From contig JAEYWD010000019.1 in the NCBI GenBank assembly GCA_023429135.1, positions 1 through 64,000 of the forward strand: a stretch of DNA of 64,000 bases, read 5' to 3'. Of this stretch, positions 8,232 to 16,970 are shown piece by piece; the first letter of the stretch is position 1, and every line of letters starts with the position of its first letter. The position numbers and the translations under genes are program-made. Origin of the DNA: Bacteroidota bacterium. GTDB lineage: Bacteria; Bacteroidota; Bacteroidia; Bacteroidales; JAAUTT01. The notes beneath the pieces are model-generated. The model was not told the DNA's origin, did no database searches, and was given only the letters and a program-made list of their open reading frames with translations.

Positions 8232-9224
8232 ATGGGAGAATCATTGAATAATATTGAATTAATTACCTCGGTACTGCAAGGAGTAGCAACTGAAGAGGAA
8301 AAGCATGAACTTTTGAGCTGGATGCAGTTGAATAAAGAGAATGAAAAAATCTTTTTTGAGTTAAAGGAATTATATGAAGCGGGGAAATGGGAAACCTTTA
8401 AAAGGGAAGCGCAAACCCCTGAGTTATGGAATAAGCTGAAAGATAGAATTGAGAACAAGCCTTTGGTTGAAATGGATGGTCCAAACCCTTTCTTATCCTT
8501 TATAAAATACGCTGCCATTTTTTGTATCGGTATTTTTTCTTTCTGGCTTATTAATAAGGTTTATAAAACTTCGGATGATAATTTAAAGGTGCAGGTTGTA
8601 ACCGGAATTGGTGAGCGTACCCAGGTGAAATTACCCGATGGAACCCGAGTTTGGGTGAACTCATGCAGCGCGTTAACATATTACAGTAATTACGGAAAAG
8701 ATAATCGAAATGTCTTTCTTAAAGGTGAAGCATTTTTCGAGGTATATAAGGACAAATCGTTACCTTTTATAGTTCATTCCTCTGATTTTCATATTAAAGC
8801 TCTTGGAACATCTTTTAATGTTTCGGCTTATCCCGATGATGATGAGATTTCTGCGGTTCTTCTTGAAGGAGGCATTTGCTTTCAAAATAAAACAACTGGG
8901 GAATCGAAAGATATTTTACCCGGTCAGAAAATTTATTATATGAAATCTACTGCTGTAACCCAGATATTAAATGTTAATCCTGAAATTTATTCGGCATGGA
9001 GCAAAGGTGAAACCCAGTTTGAGCATTTAAAACTCGAAGAAATTATAAAACGTTTACAACGAATATACAATCTTACAATTATTCTGAAAAACGAGAAGAT
9101 GAAGGATTTATACTTTTCGGGAACTTTTAGAAATTATGAGTCGTTCGAACGTATTCTCAAAGTTATATGCCTGAATACCAGATTAACTTATAAAATAGAT
9201 AAGGATACAGTCTACTTGAAATAG
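8232..9224 (+). CDS. FecR-type anti-sigma factor, PUL 1
   Basis: About 330 residues. A short cytoplasmic N-domain should hold the sigma factor. One membrane helix follows (KYAAIFCIGIFSFWLI), then the periplasmic FecR domain with LPDGTRVWVNS, GEAFFEVYKD, LPFIVHS and the ALGTSFNVSAY strand. The C-terminal part (from YSAWSKGETQFEHLKLEEI) is the DUF4974 domain that contacts the STN domain of SusC. A GTG at 8205 would add nine residues; I prefer the ATG at 8232. Confidence 0.92.
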   Translation: MGESLNNIELITSVLQGVATEEEKHELLSWMQLNKENEKIFFELKELYEAGKWETFKREAQTPELWNKLKDRIENKPLVEMDGPNPFLSFIKYAAIFCIGIFSFWLINKVYKTSDDNLKVQVVTGIGERTQVKLPDGTRVWVNSCSALTYYSNYGKDNRNVFLKGEAFFEVYKDKSLPFIVHSSDFHIKALGTSFNVSAYPDDDEISAVLLEGGICFQNKTTGESKDILPGQKIYYMKSTAVTQILNVNPEIYSAWSKGETQFEHLKLEEIIKRLQRIYNLTIILKNEKMKDLYFSGTFRNYESFERILKVICLNTRLTYKIDKDTVYLK

Positions 9225-9231
9225 AATTTAC

Positions 9232-9267
9232 TAATACTAACTTAAAAAATAGGTGCCTATGAAATAA
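9232..9267 (+). promoter_or_regulatory. susC leader with conserved 10-mer and two-codon mini-ORF, PUL 1
   Basis: TAATACTAAC (9232-9241) lies 7 bases after the anti-sigma stop. Seventeen bases later comes ATGAAATAA (9259-9267), a Met-Lys-stop mini-ORF inside the shared string GCCTATGAAATA. The same 10-mer and string recur in the PUL 2 leader. The function is unknown: promoter part, leader translation signal or antisense target are all possible. Confidence 0.5.
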
Positions 9268-9270
9268 ACA

Positions 9271-9380
9271 AAAGGTATAAAAACTGAAAGAGCGGAAAAA
9301 GGACCAGTTTTCCCGCTCAAATTCAGTAAAACATTAGCTTGTTTGCAATTAACTAACTTTTTTATTTTACCAAACTCCGT
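9271..9380 (-). ncRNA. Candidate antisense RNA over the PUL 1 susC leader
   Basis: The hairpin GAGCGG at 9290-9295 with CCGCTC at 9313-9318, extended by AAAA/TTTT around a 7-base loop, has one plus-strand A-C mismatch (9296 and 9312) that becomes G-U on the minus strand. The minus-strand tail (9289-9271) is T-rich but broken, so this terminator is the weakest of the three. A minus-strand box at the susC start (TACTTTTA, plus 9380-9387) misses the TAnnTTTG consensus by its last base. Ends are approximate. Confidence 0.35.
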
Positions 9381-9386
9381 AAAAGT

Positions 9387-12300
9387 ATGAAAATTTTAAA
9401 TTTCTACGGGTGCTTTATTGCACTTAAAATAAACAAAAAGCTACTGCACATTATGAAAATATCGATGCTACTAATGATCTCTTGCTCGATAACTTTATTT
9501 GCGGGCAATACCTACTCCCAAAACGCTTCCATTTCCCTCGACTTAAAAAACGCCAACATCAGGGATGTTTTTAAAGCAATAGAGAAGCAGTCGGACTACC
9601 GATTTTTCTACAACGAAAATCAATTCGATCTCGGTAAAAAACTTGATGTTCAAACTTCGAACATTCAGTTAGCCGACGTTTTGAATAATATTTTTCAGAA
9701 CAGCGATATAGCCTATCGTGTTGTAGATAAATATATTGTAATTGTATCTATGAAGGCCTATCAAAGCGAGCTTGAGGAAAAAATGGCACAGCAGAAAAAA
9801 GTAACCGGTATGGTGACCGAGGCCTCCACCGGAGAACCCCTGCCAGGCGTTAACGTTCTGGTAGAAGGTACTACCATGGGTGTAATAACCGCCGATGACG
9901 GAAAATACTCCATTGATATACCTGCAAATGCAACTGCACTGGTTTTTTCGTACATTGGTTATGTTACCGAAAAAGTTGCTCTTGTTGGTCAAACCACCAT
10001 TGATATAAAATTAGTTCAGGATATTCAAAACCTGGAAGAAATTGTGGTAGTTGGTTATGGAACACAAAAACGTGCGAATGTTGTTGGTGCTGTTGCTTCC
10101 GTTGATGGAAACAAACTTCAGTCAATTCCTGCGGTGAATGTTTCCAATGCAATTTCGGGGCTTATTCCCGGTGCCACTATTGTTCAACAAACTGGTGAAC
10201 CCGGACAGATGACTCCAAGAATTATGATACGTGGTAGATCTACATTGAATTCAGATAACCTTGACAGTCGTATGTCGAACGATTCTCGTTATGTACCTCA
10301 ACCATTAATTGTTATCGACGGGGTTCCAGGTCGTTCAATGGATGAAATTGACCCGGTAGATGTTGAAAGTCTTTCGGTTTTAAAGGATGCTTCAGCGGCA
10401 ATTTATGGAGCTCAGGCTGCCAATGGAGTTATTCTTATCAAAACCAAATCGGGGAAGGAAGGAAAACCCAGGCTGAATTATCAATTCTATCAGGGATTTA
10501 TGACTCCGACCTTGCTGCCCGAAGTTACCGATGCTGCAGAATATGCAACTATGCTTTCCGAGTATCAGGTAGCTCAAGGTAAGGCACGTAGGTACAACGA
10601 TGCAGATATTGAGCTTTTCAGAAATGGTAAAGATCCTTGGGAACATCCCAACACCGACTGGTATGGCGATTTAATTAAAAAGTGGACAACCACGAGCCGT
10701 CATAATTTAGCTCTTGACGGAGGTTCAAAAGGTATGAGATATTATTTTTCTCTTGGTTATAAAACTGACGATGCTTTCTATAAAGCTTCCTCCACCAAGT
10801 ATAAACAATATAACGTAAGAGCAAAACTCGATTTCCCTATTAACAAATGGTTAAAAACAGGAGTTGAATTGGCTGGATTCTTTAATAACAGAATTTACCC
10901 CTATAAGAGTGCCGATGCTATTGTTGGTCAATCAACCCGTCTTGTTCCCACCAACTGGTCGTTCTGGCCAACAGGCGAACCCGGACCCGATATCGAATAC
11001 GGTGATAATCCAGTGGAAACATCAACATTAAGTGCTGGGAAGAACGATCAAAAAACATATAAACTTTTGAGTACTTTCAGCGCTACTATTGATGTTCCAT
11101 TTATTAAAGGATTGTCATTTACAGGAAGTTATAACTATGATCTAACCAATTATTACAACAAAGCATTCTATCAACCCTGGACTTTGTATTATCCAAACTG
11201 GGACAAGGCTGTGAGAGGTGCTGACGGTTTTATAACTTCAATGCCTTTAACTCCAACACTGCGAGGTTTATCTTCACCCGAGAATAATGAACGTTATGAG
11301 CGAACTTATAACCAAACTATTATGGTGAATGCCAATTACGTAAAATCATTAGGGAACCACAACATTGCATTGTTCGCTGGTTTTGAACAATATTCCAACG
11401 ATTTTAATTCAATGTACGCATATCGGAAGTATTATATTTCACCAATCATTCAAACGCTGGATGCTGGTAATCCCAAAGATCAGAATATTACAGGTACCCA
11501 GACTATTTATGCAAGAAAGTCGTATATAGGTCGTGCTACTTATGATTATGCAGGAAAATATCTGGCTGAATTTGTTTTCCGGGCTGATGGGTCACTTAAA
11601 TTTCCCAAGTCAAAACGTTGGGGATACTTCCCAGGATTTTTAGTGGGTTGGCGTGCATCCGAAGAAGATTTCTGGAAAAATAATCTCTCATTTTTTAATT
11701 ACTTCAAATTAAGAGCTTCTTTTGGTATGATGGGGATGGACCCTGGAAATCCTTTTCAGTTTATGGATTCCTATGGTGTTTCATCAGGTATGGTATTTGG
11801 TACTGGTGGTTTTATAGAAACTGCTGTTGGACCTCCAACTATTGCAAATGTAAATATTACCTGGGAAACACAAAAAACCTATAATGTTGGGTTTGATTCA
11901 AAGTTCATGAACGATCTGTTTCACCTTAATGCCGAATTCTTTTATAATAAAAGGGAAGATATTCTTGTTACCCGTGATGCCTCTGTTCCGAATTACTCTG
12001 GCTTATCGCTGCCTAAAGAAAATATTGGTATTGTTGATAACCGTGGTTTTGAACTGGATGGTGGATTTCACAAATCGATCAACTCCGATTTAAGAATTGA
12101 TGTTACTGCCAACTTCAGTTATAACCATAACGAAATTGTTGAAATGGACGAACCTAAAAAAGCCCAGCCCTGGCAACAGTTAACCGGTCACTCCTTTGGT
12201 GCATGGCTAATGTACGATGCAATTGGCATATTCAGAGATCAGAAGCATGTAGATGATACAAAGGCAAAAGTTCCCGGCGCAAAACCCGGTGATGTCATTT

Positions 12301-12842
12301 TCCGCGATGTTAATGACGATGGAGTTATCGATGGTAACGACCGTATTTTATTCGACCGCGTTGATGCTCCCGAGACTTTTTATGGTGGTACAGTAACTGT
12401 TAATTGGAAAGCATTTACAATTTCGGCTCAGATTCAGGGCCAGGGAGAATTCCTGAAAAGAAGTCAGTACGACAACCGCCGTGGAGAAGCGGGTAATTAT
12501 TATAAATGGCAATACGATGGACGCTGGACTCCAACAAATACCAATGCTAAGGTGGCCAGAGCTTACAACCGCGACGATCTCTACTGGTCGCCCGATGTTC
12601 GCATGAGCGATTACTGGCTCGAGAATACAGCTTATTGCCGGTTGAAAAATGTTATGGTTAACTACTCAATACCTACACGTTTCTATTCTAAAATAGGTAT
12701 TGCTAAGGCAAGTATCTACTTTACTGGTAATAATCTTGGATTGATTTATTCGGCTACCAAAAAGTGGGATCCTGAAACAAACAACCCGGGTGTTTATCCT
12801 ACGATGAAAACGTTTGCTGTTGGAGCGAATCTAACTTTTTAG
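9387..12842 (+). CDS. SusC-like TonB-dependent transducer, PUL 1
   Basis: 1151-residue outer-membrane importer. The order is signal peptide (to about residue 44, ending TYSQ), an STN signalling domain (about 48-120), a carboxypeptidase-regulatory-like domain (about 138-210, with GMVTEASTGEPLPGVNV), the TonB-box-like linker EEIVVVGYGTQ (218-227), a plug (about 231-360) and a 22-strand barrel ending NLTF. The STN domain marks it as a transducer to the FecR/ECF pair upstream. SusD follows after 26 bases. An internal ATG at 9453 is a possible alternative start. Confidence 0.95.
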   Translation: MKILNFYGCFIALKINKKLLHIMKISMLLMISCSITLFAGNTYSQNASISLDLKNANIRDVFKAIEKQSDYRFFYNENQFDLGKKLDVQTSNIQLADVLNNIFQNSDIAYRVVDKYIVIVSMKAYQSELEEKMAQQKKVTGMVTEASTGEPLPGVNVLVEGTTMGVITADDGKYSIDIPANATALVFSYIGYVTEKVALVGQTTIDIKLVQDIQNLEEIVVVGYGTQKRANVVGAVASVDGNKLQSIPAVNVSNAISGLIPGATIVQQTGEPGQMTPRIMIRGRSTLNSDNLDSRMSNDSRYVPQPLIVIDGVPGRSMDEIDPVDVESLSVLKDASAAIYGAQAANGVILIKTKSGKEGKPRLNYQFYQGFMTPTLLPEVTDAAEYATMLSEYQVAQGKARRYNDADIELFRNGKDPWEHPNTDWYGDLIKKWTTTSRHNLALDGGSKGMRYYFSLGYKTDDAFYKASSTKYKQYNVRAKLDFPINKWLKTGVELAGFFNNRIYPYKSADAIVGQSTRLVPTNWSFWPTGEPGPDIEYGDNPVETSTLSAGKNDQKTYKLLSTFSATIDVPFIKGLSFTGSYNYDLTNYYNKAFYQPWTLYYPNWDKAVRGADGFITSMPLTPTLRGLSSPENNERYERTYNQTIMVNANYVKSLGNHNIALFAGFEQYSNDFNSMYAYRKYYISPIIQTLDAGNPKDQNITGTQTIYARKSYIGRATYDYAGKYLAEFVFRADGSLKFPKSKRWGYFPGFLVGWRASEEDFWKNNLSFFNYFKLRASFGMMGMDPGNPFQFMDSYGVSSGMVFGTGGFIETAVGPPTIANVNITWETQKTYNVGFDSKFMNDLFHLNAEFFYNKREDILVTRDASVPNYSGLSLPKENIGIVDNRGFELDGGFHKSINSDLRIDVTANFSYNHNEIVEMDEPKKAQPWQQLTGHSFGAWLMYDAIGIFRDQKHVDDTKAKVPGAKPGDVIFRDVNDDGVIDGNDRILFDRVDAPETFYGGTVTVNWKAFTISAQIQGQGEFLKRSQYDNRRGEAGNYYKWQYDGRWTPTNTNAKVARAYNRDDLYWSPDVRMSDYWLENTAYCRLKNVMVNYSIPTRFYSKIGIAKASIYFTGNNLGLIYSATKKWDPETNNPGVYPTMKTFAVGANLTF

Positions 12843-12868
12843 TACTATTAACTTTATACTGTGTAAAA

Positions 12869-14767
12869 ATGAAAAAAGTAATACATAAAATTTCGGCATT
12901 CGCAATTTTTTTGGTTTTTGCGATTTCGTGCCAGGATGATGTTCTTGAAAAAAAAGCCGTGGATACTTTCGATAATAACATGGTTTTTTCTGATATTAAT
13001 GTCGTTAATTCATATCTTGGTAAATGCTACGACAGAATGGGAGGGAACGTAGACGCTGGTATTTTAGGTGCACGCGAAGATTTACTTGCCTCGGGCACTG
13101 ATCAAACTCTTTGTATCCATCGACCTGCAAATTATGTAATGCTAAAAGGAACCATGAGCTCTGATCAGCTTGGTTTTTTTGCCAATAATGATCATGGTGG
13201 TTATTTGCGTTGGAATAACCTTTACTCTAACATTCAGAATATAAATCGTATACTTTCTAATGTTGATGCAGTTCCAACTTCAACACCAACCCAAGAAAGC
13301 CTTAAAAAACAAATTAAGGGAGAGGCCCATTTTATAAGAGCATATGATTATTCAACTCTGTTAATGGTATATGGTGGAGCTGTTTTAACAGAGAAACCTT
13401 ATAAACTTAATGATGACTTTACAACTCAGATGAGGTCTTCTATTAAAGAAACACTCGATTTTATCTTGAAGGATATTCAGAGTTCAATGGATAACTTACC
13501 TGAAATGGTGGACCAGGGACGCGCATCACGTGCGGCTGCGGCTGCCTTAAAATCCAGGGTTTTGCTTTTCTGTGCCAGTACGTTAACGAATGGTGGTTGG
13601 GCAGAACAAGCTACAAATGCTCTTGTTTCTTTTCCGGCTGGAAGTCAGACCGCCTTATTGCAACAGGCACGCGATGCAGCTAAAGATGTGATTGATGGGA
13701 AGTATGGTACATTTTCTTTAGTAGGAACTATTGATGATCCTCCTGCAACACTTACCAATGCCGAAATTCAAAAATATTCTGATAACTATTTTGGTATTTT
13801 TAATCAGAAAGGTACATGGAACAATGAAACCATATGGGGTATTCAATTTCCACTTACCGGAGGTAATGTTAACAATGCCAATTTGTGGTATGGCCCAAAC
13901 GGTTACCACAATTGGGGTAATAATAATCCTACAGAAGCGGCAGTAAGAGCTTTTGAAATGGTAGACGGAACAAAATTCCAGTGGGATAAGTATAATCCTG
14001 GTGATATGGATGTTAGAACAGCAACCGCTGAGGAATTGGCTGCCGACCCACAACGCAATCCATATAATGGTCGCGAACCTCGCTTTTATGCATGCATATT
14101 GTACGATGGAGCCGTATGGCAAAGAAGGCCGTCTGATGCTGCGGGTTTAGAGCCCGAAAATAAAATACAAACGGGATATTATTATAAAAATGTTGGTGAT
14201 GCCAATCAGTATAAGAGTGGTATTGATACTCGCCAAGGTTTAATTGAATCCTGGAACGGAACAAAGGTTGGCTATTATATTAAAAAACTGCTCGACCCGG
14301 CTACAGCAGGCCAGTATTTTCGTAATACCAACACCTGGGTCGAATTCCGCTATGCTGAAATTTTGATGAATTATGCCGAAGCATGTATCGAACTGGGAGG
14401 AACAGATCTTCAAAAGGGGATTGATGCTTTGAATATGGTTCGTAACCGCGCCGGATTACCCGACAGGGTTACCGGCGATCAGGCAACAGCACGTGAATAT
14501 GTTCGCCACGAGAGGAATATCGAATTCTTTGGCGAAGGTCACCGCTTCTACGATATTCGCCGCTGGATGATTGCAGAACAGGTTATTACCAACGTTTATG
14601 GGATGCGTATTGAACATTATGATAACGGTTATACCATTTGGAAACATAATAAAGCTGATAGAGCTGATGAACGCTCGTTTACCGATAAGAAGTTCTATTG
14701 GGTTCCAATAGCTCGGGATGAGATGAACAAAGCCCCTCAATTACAACAAAACCCGGGCTATAATTAA
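12869..14767 (+). CDS. SusD/RagB-like surface lipoprotein, PUL 1
   Basis: 632 residues. A short signal ends AISC with the lipid-carrying Cys at 21, followed by acidic residues (QDD) compatible with surface export. TPR-like SusD architecture is seen in FIRAYDYSTLLMVYGGAVL, in RAAAAALKSRVLLFCAS and in the C-terminal RNRAGLPD...VRHERNIEFFGEGHRFYDIRRW block. It caps SusC and binds glycan before import. Ends LQQNPGYN, the usual SusD finish, followed by a strong terminator. Confidence 0.95.
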   Translation: MKKVIHKISAFAIFLVFAISCQDDVLEKKAVDTFDNNMVFSDINVVNSYLGKCYDRMGGNVDAGILGAREDLLASGTDQTLCIHRPANYVMLKGTMSSDQLGFFANNDHGGYLRWNNLYSNIQNINRILSNVDAVPTSTPTQESLKKQIKGEAHFIRAYDYSTLLMVYGGAVLTEKPYKLNDDFTTQMRSSIKETLDFILKDIQSSMDNLPEMVDQGRASRAAAAALKSRVLLFCASTLTNGGWAEQATNALVSFPAGSQTALLQQARDAAKDVIDGKYGTFSLVGTIDDPPATLTNAEIQKYSDNYFGIFNQKGTWNNETIWGIQFPLTGGNVNNANLWYGPNGYHNWGNNNPTEAAVRAFEMVDGTKFQWDKYNPGDMDVRTATAEELAADPQRNPYNGREPRFYACILYDGAVWQRRPSDAAGLEPENKIQTGYYYKNVGDANQYKSGIDTRQGLIESWNGTKVGYYIKKLLDPATAGQYFRNTNTWVEFRYAEILMNYAEACIELGGTDLQKGIDALNMVRNRAGLPDRVTGDQATAREYVRHERNIEFFGEGHRFYDIRRWMIAEQVITNVYGMRIEHYDNGYTIWKHNKADRADERSFTDKKFYWVPIARDEMNKAPQLQQNPGYN

Positions 14768-14778
14768 TTTTTAAATCC

Positions 14779-14807
14779 AGGCCGACTCAAAAGGGTCGGC
14801 CTTTTTT
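14779..14807 (+). terminator. Intrinsic terminator after PUL 1 susD
   Basis: AGGCCGAC (14779-14786) pairs with GTCGGCCT (14794-14801) around a 7-base loop and is followed by seven Ts. It separates susCD from the MFS gene, so the permease would be read at a lower level or from its own promoter. Confidence 0.88.
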
Positions 14808-14836
14808 ATATTTTCTAAACAGGTAAATACGTATCT

Positions 14837-16045
14837 ATGAGTCGGATCAGCTTGTATATTATGATGTTTTTCCAATATCTCATGTATGCAGTATGGTGGG
14901 TACCACTGGCTGCTTACCTGACCAATATCGGGGTAACTTCTGTTCAAAAATCATTTATTCTCAGTTCGATGGCTATAGGATGTTTGGCTTCACCTTTTTT
15001 TGGGATGATTGCCGACAGGTATATTTCGGGTCAGAAACTGCTTTTTTCGTTGAATATTCTCAATAGTGCTTTTCTGTTTATGGCTGCCCAAACATGTAAT
15101 CCAACCCTGTTGTTTGTGCTTTTGATGTTTACTATGCTTTTTTACATGCCTACCTGGGGATTGACTAGTGCAATTGCGATGACACATTCTCCTTCAGAAG
15201 AGTTTCCCCGGATCCGGGTTTTCGGCTCCATAGGCTGGGTTGCATCCGGGTTATTTAGTGTTGTGGCGGTAAATGTTTTTAAACTTGACTTTGATGGTTC
15301 CAGTATGCCGTTTTTTTTTGGTGCAGCAACTGGAATAGTAGCTGCTGTTCTGAATTTATTTTTGCCCGACACTCCTCCAGCCGGAAAAGGCAAAAAAGTA
15401 TCCTTTATCGATATGTTTGGATTGGGAACTCTCAAGCTGATGAAGGATAAAAACTTTGCTATTTTTATAGTGCTGTCTTTCCTTTCCATGATTCCATTTG
15501 CAATGTATTTCAGTTACTTTTCAGAGTTTTTGCTGAATCAAAAAATTAAATATATAACGGTTACCATGAATTGGGGCGTTTTGGCCGAGATGGGTTTTCT
15601 GATTATGATTCCGGTTGCAATTAAGAAATATGGGATCAGAAACGTAATGATTATCGGATTAGTTGCCATGTTAGTTCGTTATTTATCTTTTTATATGGGA
15701 GGTATTGCCGGTCAGCAGTGGCCCTATTATATCGGGATTCTTGTTCATGGGCTTATTTTTGGATGTTTTTATGTTGGTGGTCAGATTTATGTCGATAAAA
15801 AAGCTACAGATGATTTGAAGTCGCAGGCGCAGGGTTTTATTTTTCTGGTAACATTTGGAATTGGTCTTTTAACCGGAAACCTTATCAGTGGAGCCGTAAT
15901 TCACTATTTCAGCAATATTGGTGGAGATTCTGACTTGTATAACTGGAATGCCATCTGGATAATTACAACCATTTCTTCTATTGTTGTCCTGTTAGCGTTT
16001 ATTTTGTTTTTCAGAAATGAATCTGTGAAAAAGCAAGGAGAATAG
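14837..16045 (+). CDS. MFS transporter, nucleoside:H+ symporter type
   Basis: 402 residues with about 12 membrane helices and no signal peptide. The opening (ISLYIMMFFQYLMYAVWWVPLAAYL), the FGMIADRY loop after helix 2 and the RIRVFGSIGWVASG block in helix 5 are typical of the NupG/XapB/YegT symporter family. Similar permeases occur in Bacteroidota PULs, where the ligand may be a sugar rather than a nucleoside. Position next to PUL 1 suggests it brings the final product into the cytoplasm; this is inference. Confidence 0.85.
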   Translation: MSRISLYIMMFFQYLMYAVWWVPLAAYLTNIGVTSVQKSFILSSMAIGCLASPFFGMIADRYISGQKLLFSLNILNSAFLFMAAQTCNPTLLFVLLMFTMLFYMPTWGLTSAIAMTHSPSEEFPRIRVFGSIGWVASGLFSVVAVNVFKLDFDGSSMPFFFGAATGIVAAVLNLFLPDTPPAGKGKKVSFIDMFGLGTLKLMKDKNFAIFIVLSFLSMIPFAMYFSYFSEFLLNQKIKYITVTMNWGVLAEMGFLIMIPVAIKKYGIRNVMIIGLVAMLVRYLSFYMGGIAGQQWPYYIGILVHGLIFGCFYVGGQIYVDKKATDDLKSQAQGFIFLVTFGIGLLTGNLISGAVIHYFSNIGGDSDLYNWNAIWIITTISSIVVLLAFILFFRNESVKKQGE

Positions 16046-16145
16046 ATATTTGGTCATTTAGTTTTATATGTAGGGTATAGTCTGAGAACAATACTTAGTA
16101 TTACGTAACACAAGCCGACAATTCTTAATATATTTCACAGCTTTA

Positions 16146-16188
16146 AATAGAAAAGCTTATTCCGCAAGGGTAAGCTTTTCTATTTTTT
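16146..16188 (+). terminator. Intrinsic terminator after the MFS gene
   Basis: AATAGAAAAGCTTA (16146-16159) pairs perfectly with TAAGCTTTTCTATT (16171-16184), followed by further Ts to 16188. It closes PUL 1 before the PUL 2 sigma gene; the A-rich 5' arm would also serve the minus strand. Confidence 0.88.
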
Positions 16189-16309
16189 AAGGAATCGATT
16201 ATTTAAAAGTTTCAATTTTAAAGCGTTATTTTGACACTTTCTAACAAAAGCTTTTAGAGATTTGATATTCGTGTTATATTTATATTCTGAATGAATCAGG
16301 AGTCAACTG

Positions 16310-16900
16310 ATGGATTATTCTGAGAGTGAGATTTTTGCCGGTTTAAGGAATGGGGATTTAGCAGCTTTCGAGCAGCTTTATAAGAAATATTATACCTTCT
16401 TTCGATTAGTAGCTTATCATATCACCCGCAACTACGACGATGCAGAAGAAGTTGTTTCCGAGGTATTTGTCAAACTTTGGAATCACAGGAACGAAATAGA
16501 AATTGCCACCTCTGTAAAAGCGTATATTACCAGGAGTGTTCAAAATACAGCCATCAATTTTGTTAAAAAGCAAGCTTTGGCAAAAAGCATGACCAATAGC
16601 CTTGATGATTCCGATTATAGCTTAATGGCCTGGGACAGCGATTACCCTCTCGGACAACTTTACGAAAAAGATGTAATTGAAATCTTAAAAAAGAATATCC
16701 GCCTGTTACCCGAAGGTTGTCGCAAAGTTTACCTGATGAGCCGTAACCAGGAATTTACCTATAACGATATCGCTGAAAAGCTTGGCATTTCAGTTAATAC
16801 TGTAAAAATGCAGATGAAAATTGCACTTTCCCGACTCCGGGATGCTTTAGCCGATTATGTAAATATTGTACTGATTCTTATTGGATTATCTCAGAATTAA
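16310..16900 (+). CDS. ECF sigma factor, PUL 2
   Basis: 196 residues. Region 2 at about 12-75 (LAAFEQLYKKYYTFFRLVAYHIT, DAEEVVSEVFVKLW) and region 4 at about 130-185 (LPEGCRKVYLMSRNQEFTYNDIAEKLGISVNTVKMQ). It carries the same kind of short hydrophobic C-terminal tail (IVLILIGL). Starts the rhamnogalacturonan PUL and should be released by the FecR protein encoded 70 bases downstream. Confidence 0.94.
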   Translation: MDYSESEIFAGLRNGDLAAFEQLYKKYYTFFRLVAYHITRNYDDAEEVVSEVFVKLWNHRNEIEIATSVKAYITRSVQNTAINFVKKQALAKSMTNSLDDSDYSLMAWDSDYPLGQLYEKDVIEILKKNIRLLPEGCRKVYLMSRNQEFTYNDIAEKLGISVNTVKMQMKIALSRLRDALADYVNIVLILIGLSQN

Positions 16901-16970
16901 TTTTTTTTTCAATTCCGATACACCCTCACCTCATTTATTTATGTCGTATTAAATAGAACTCATTACCATT

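Noticed and set aside
16075..16115. AATACTTAGTATT near-palindrome as another copy of the susC leader motif
   Set aside because: It contains only part of the 10-mer, is not near a susC gene and has no mini-ORF or hairpin in the same arrangement.
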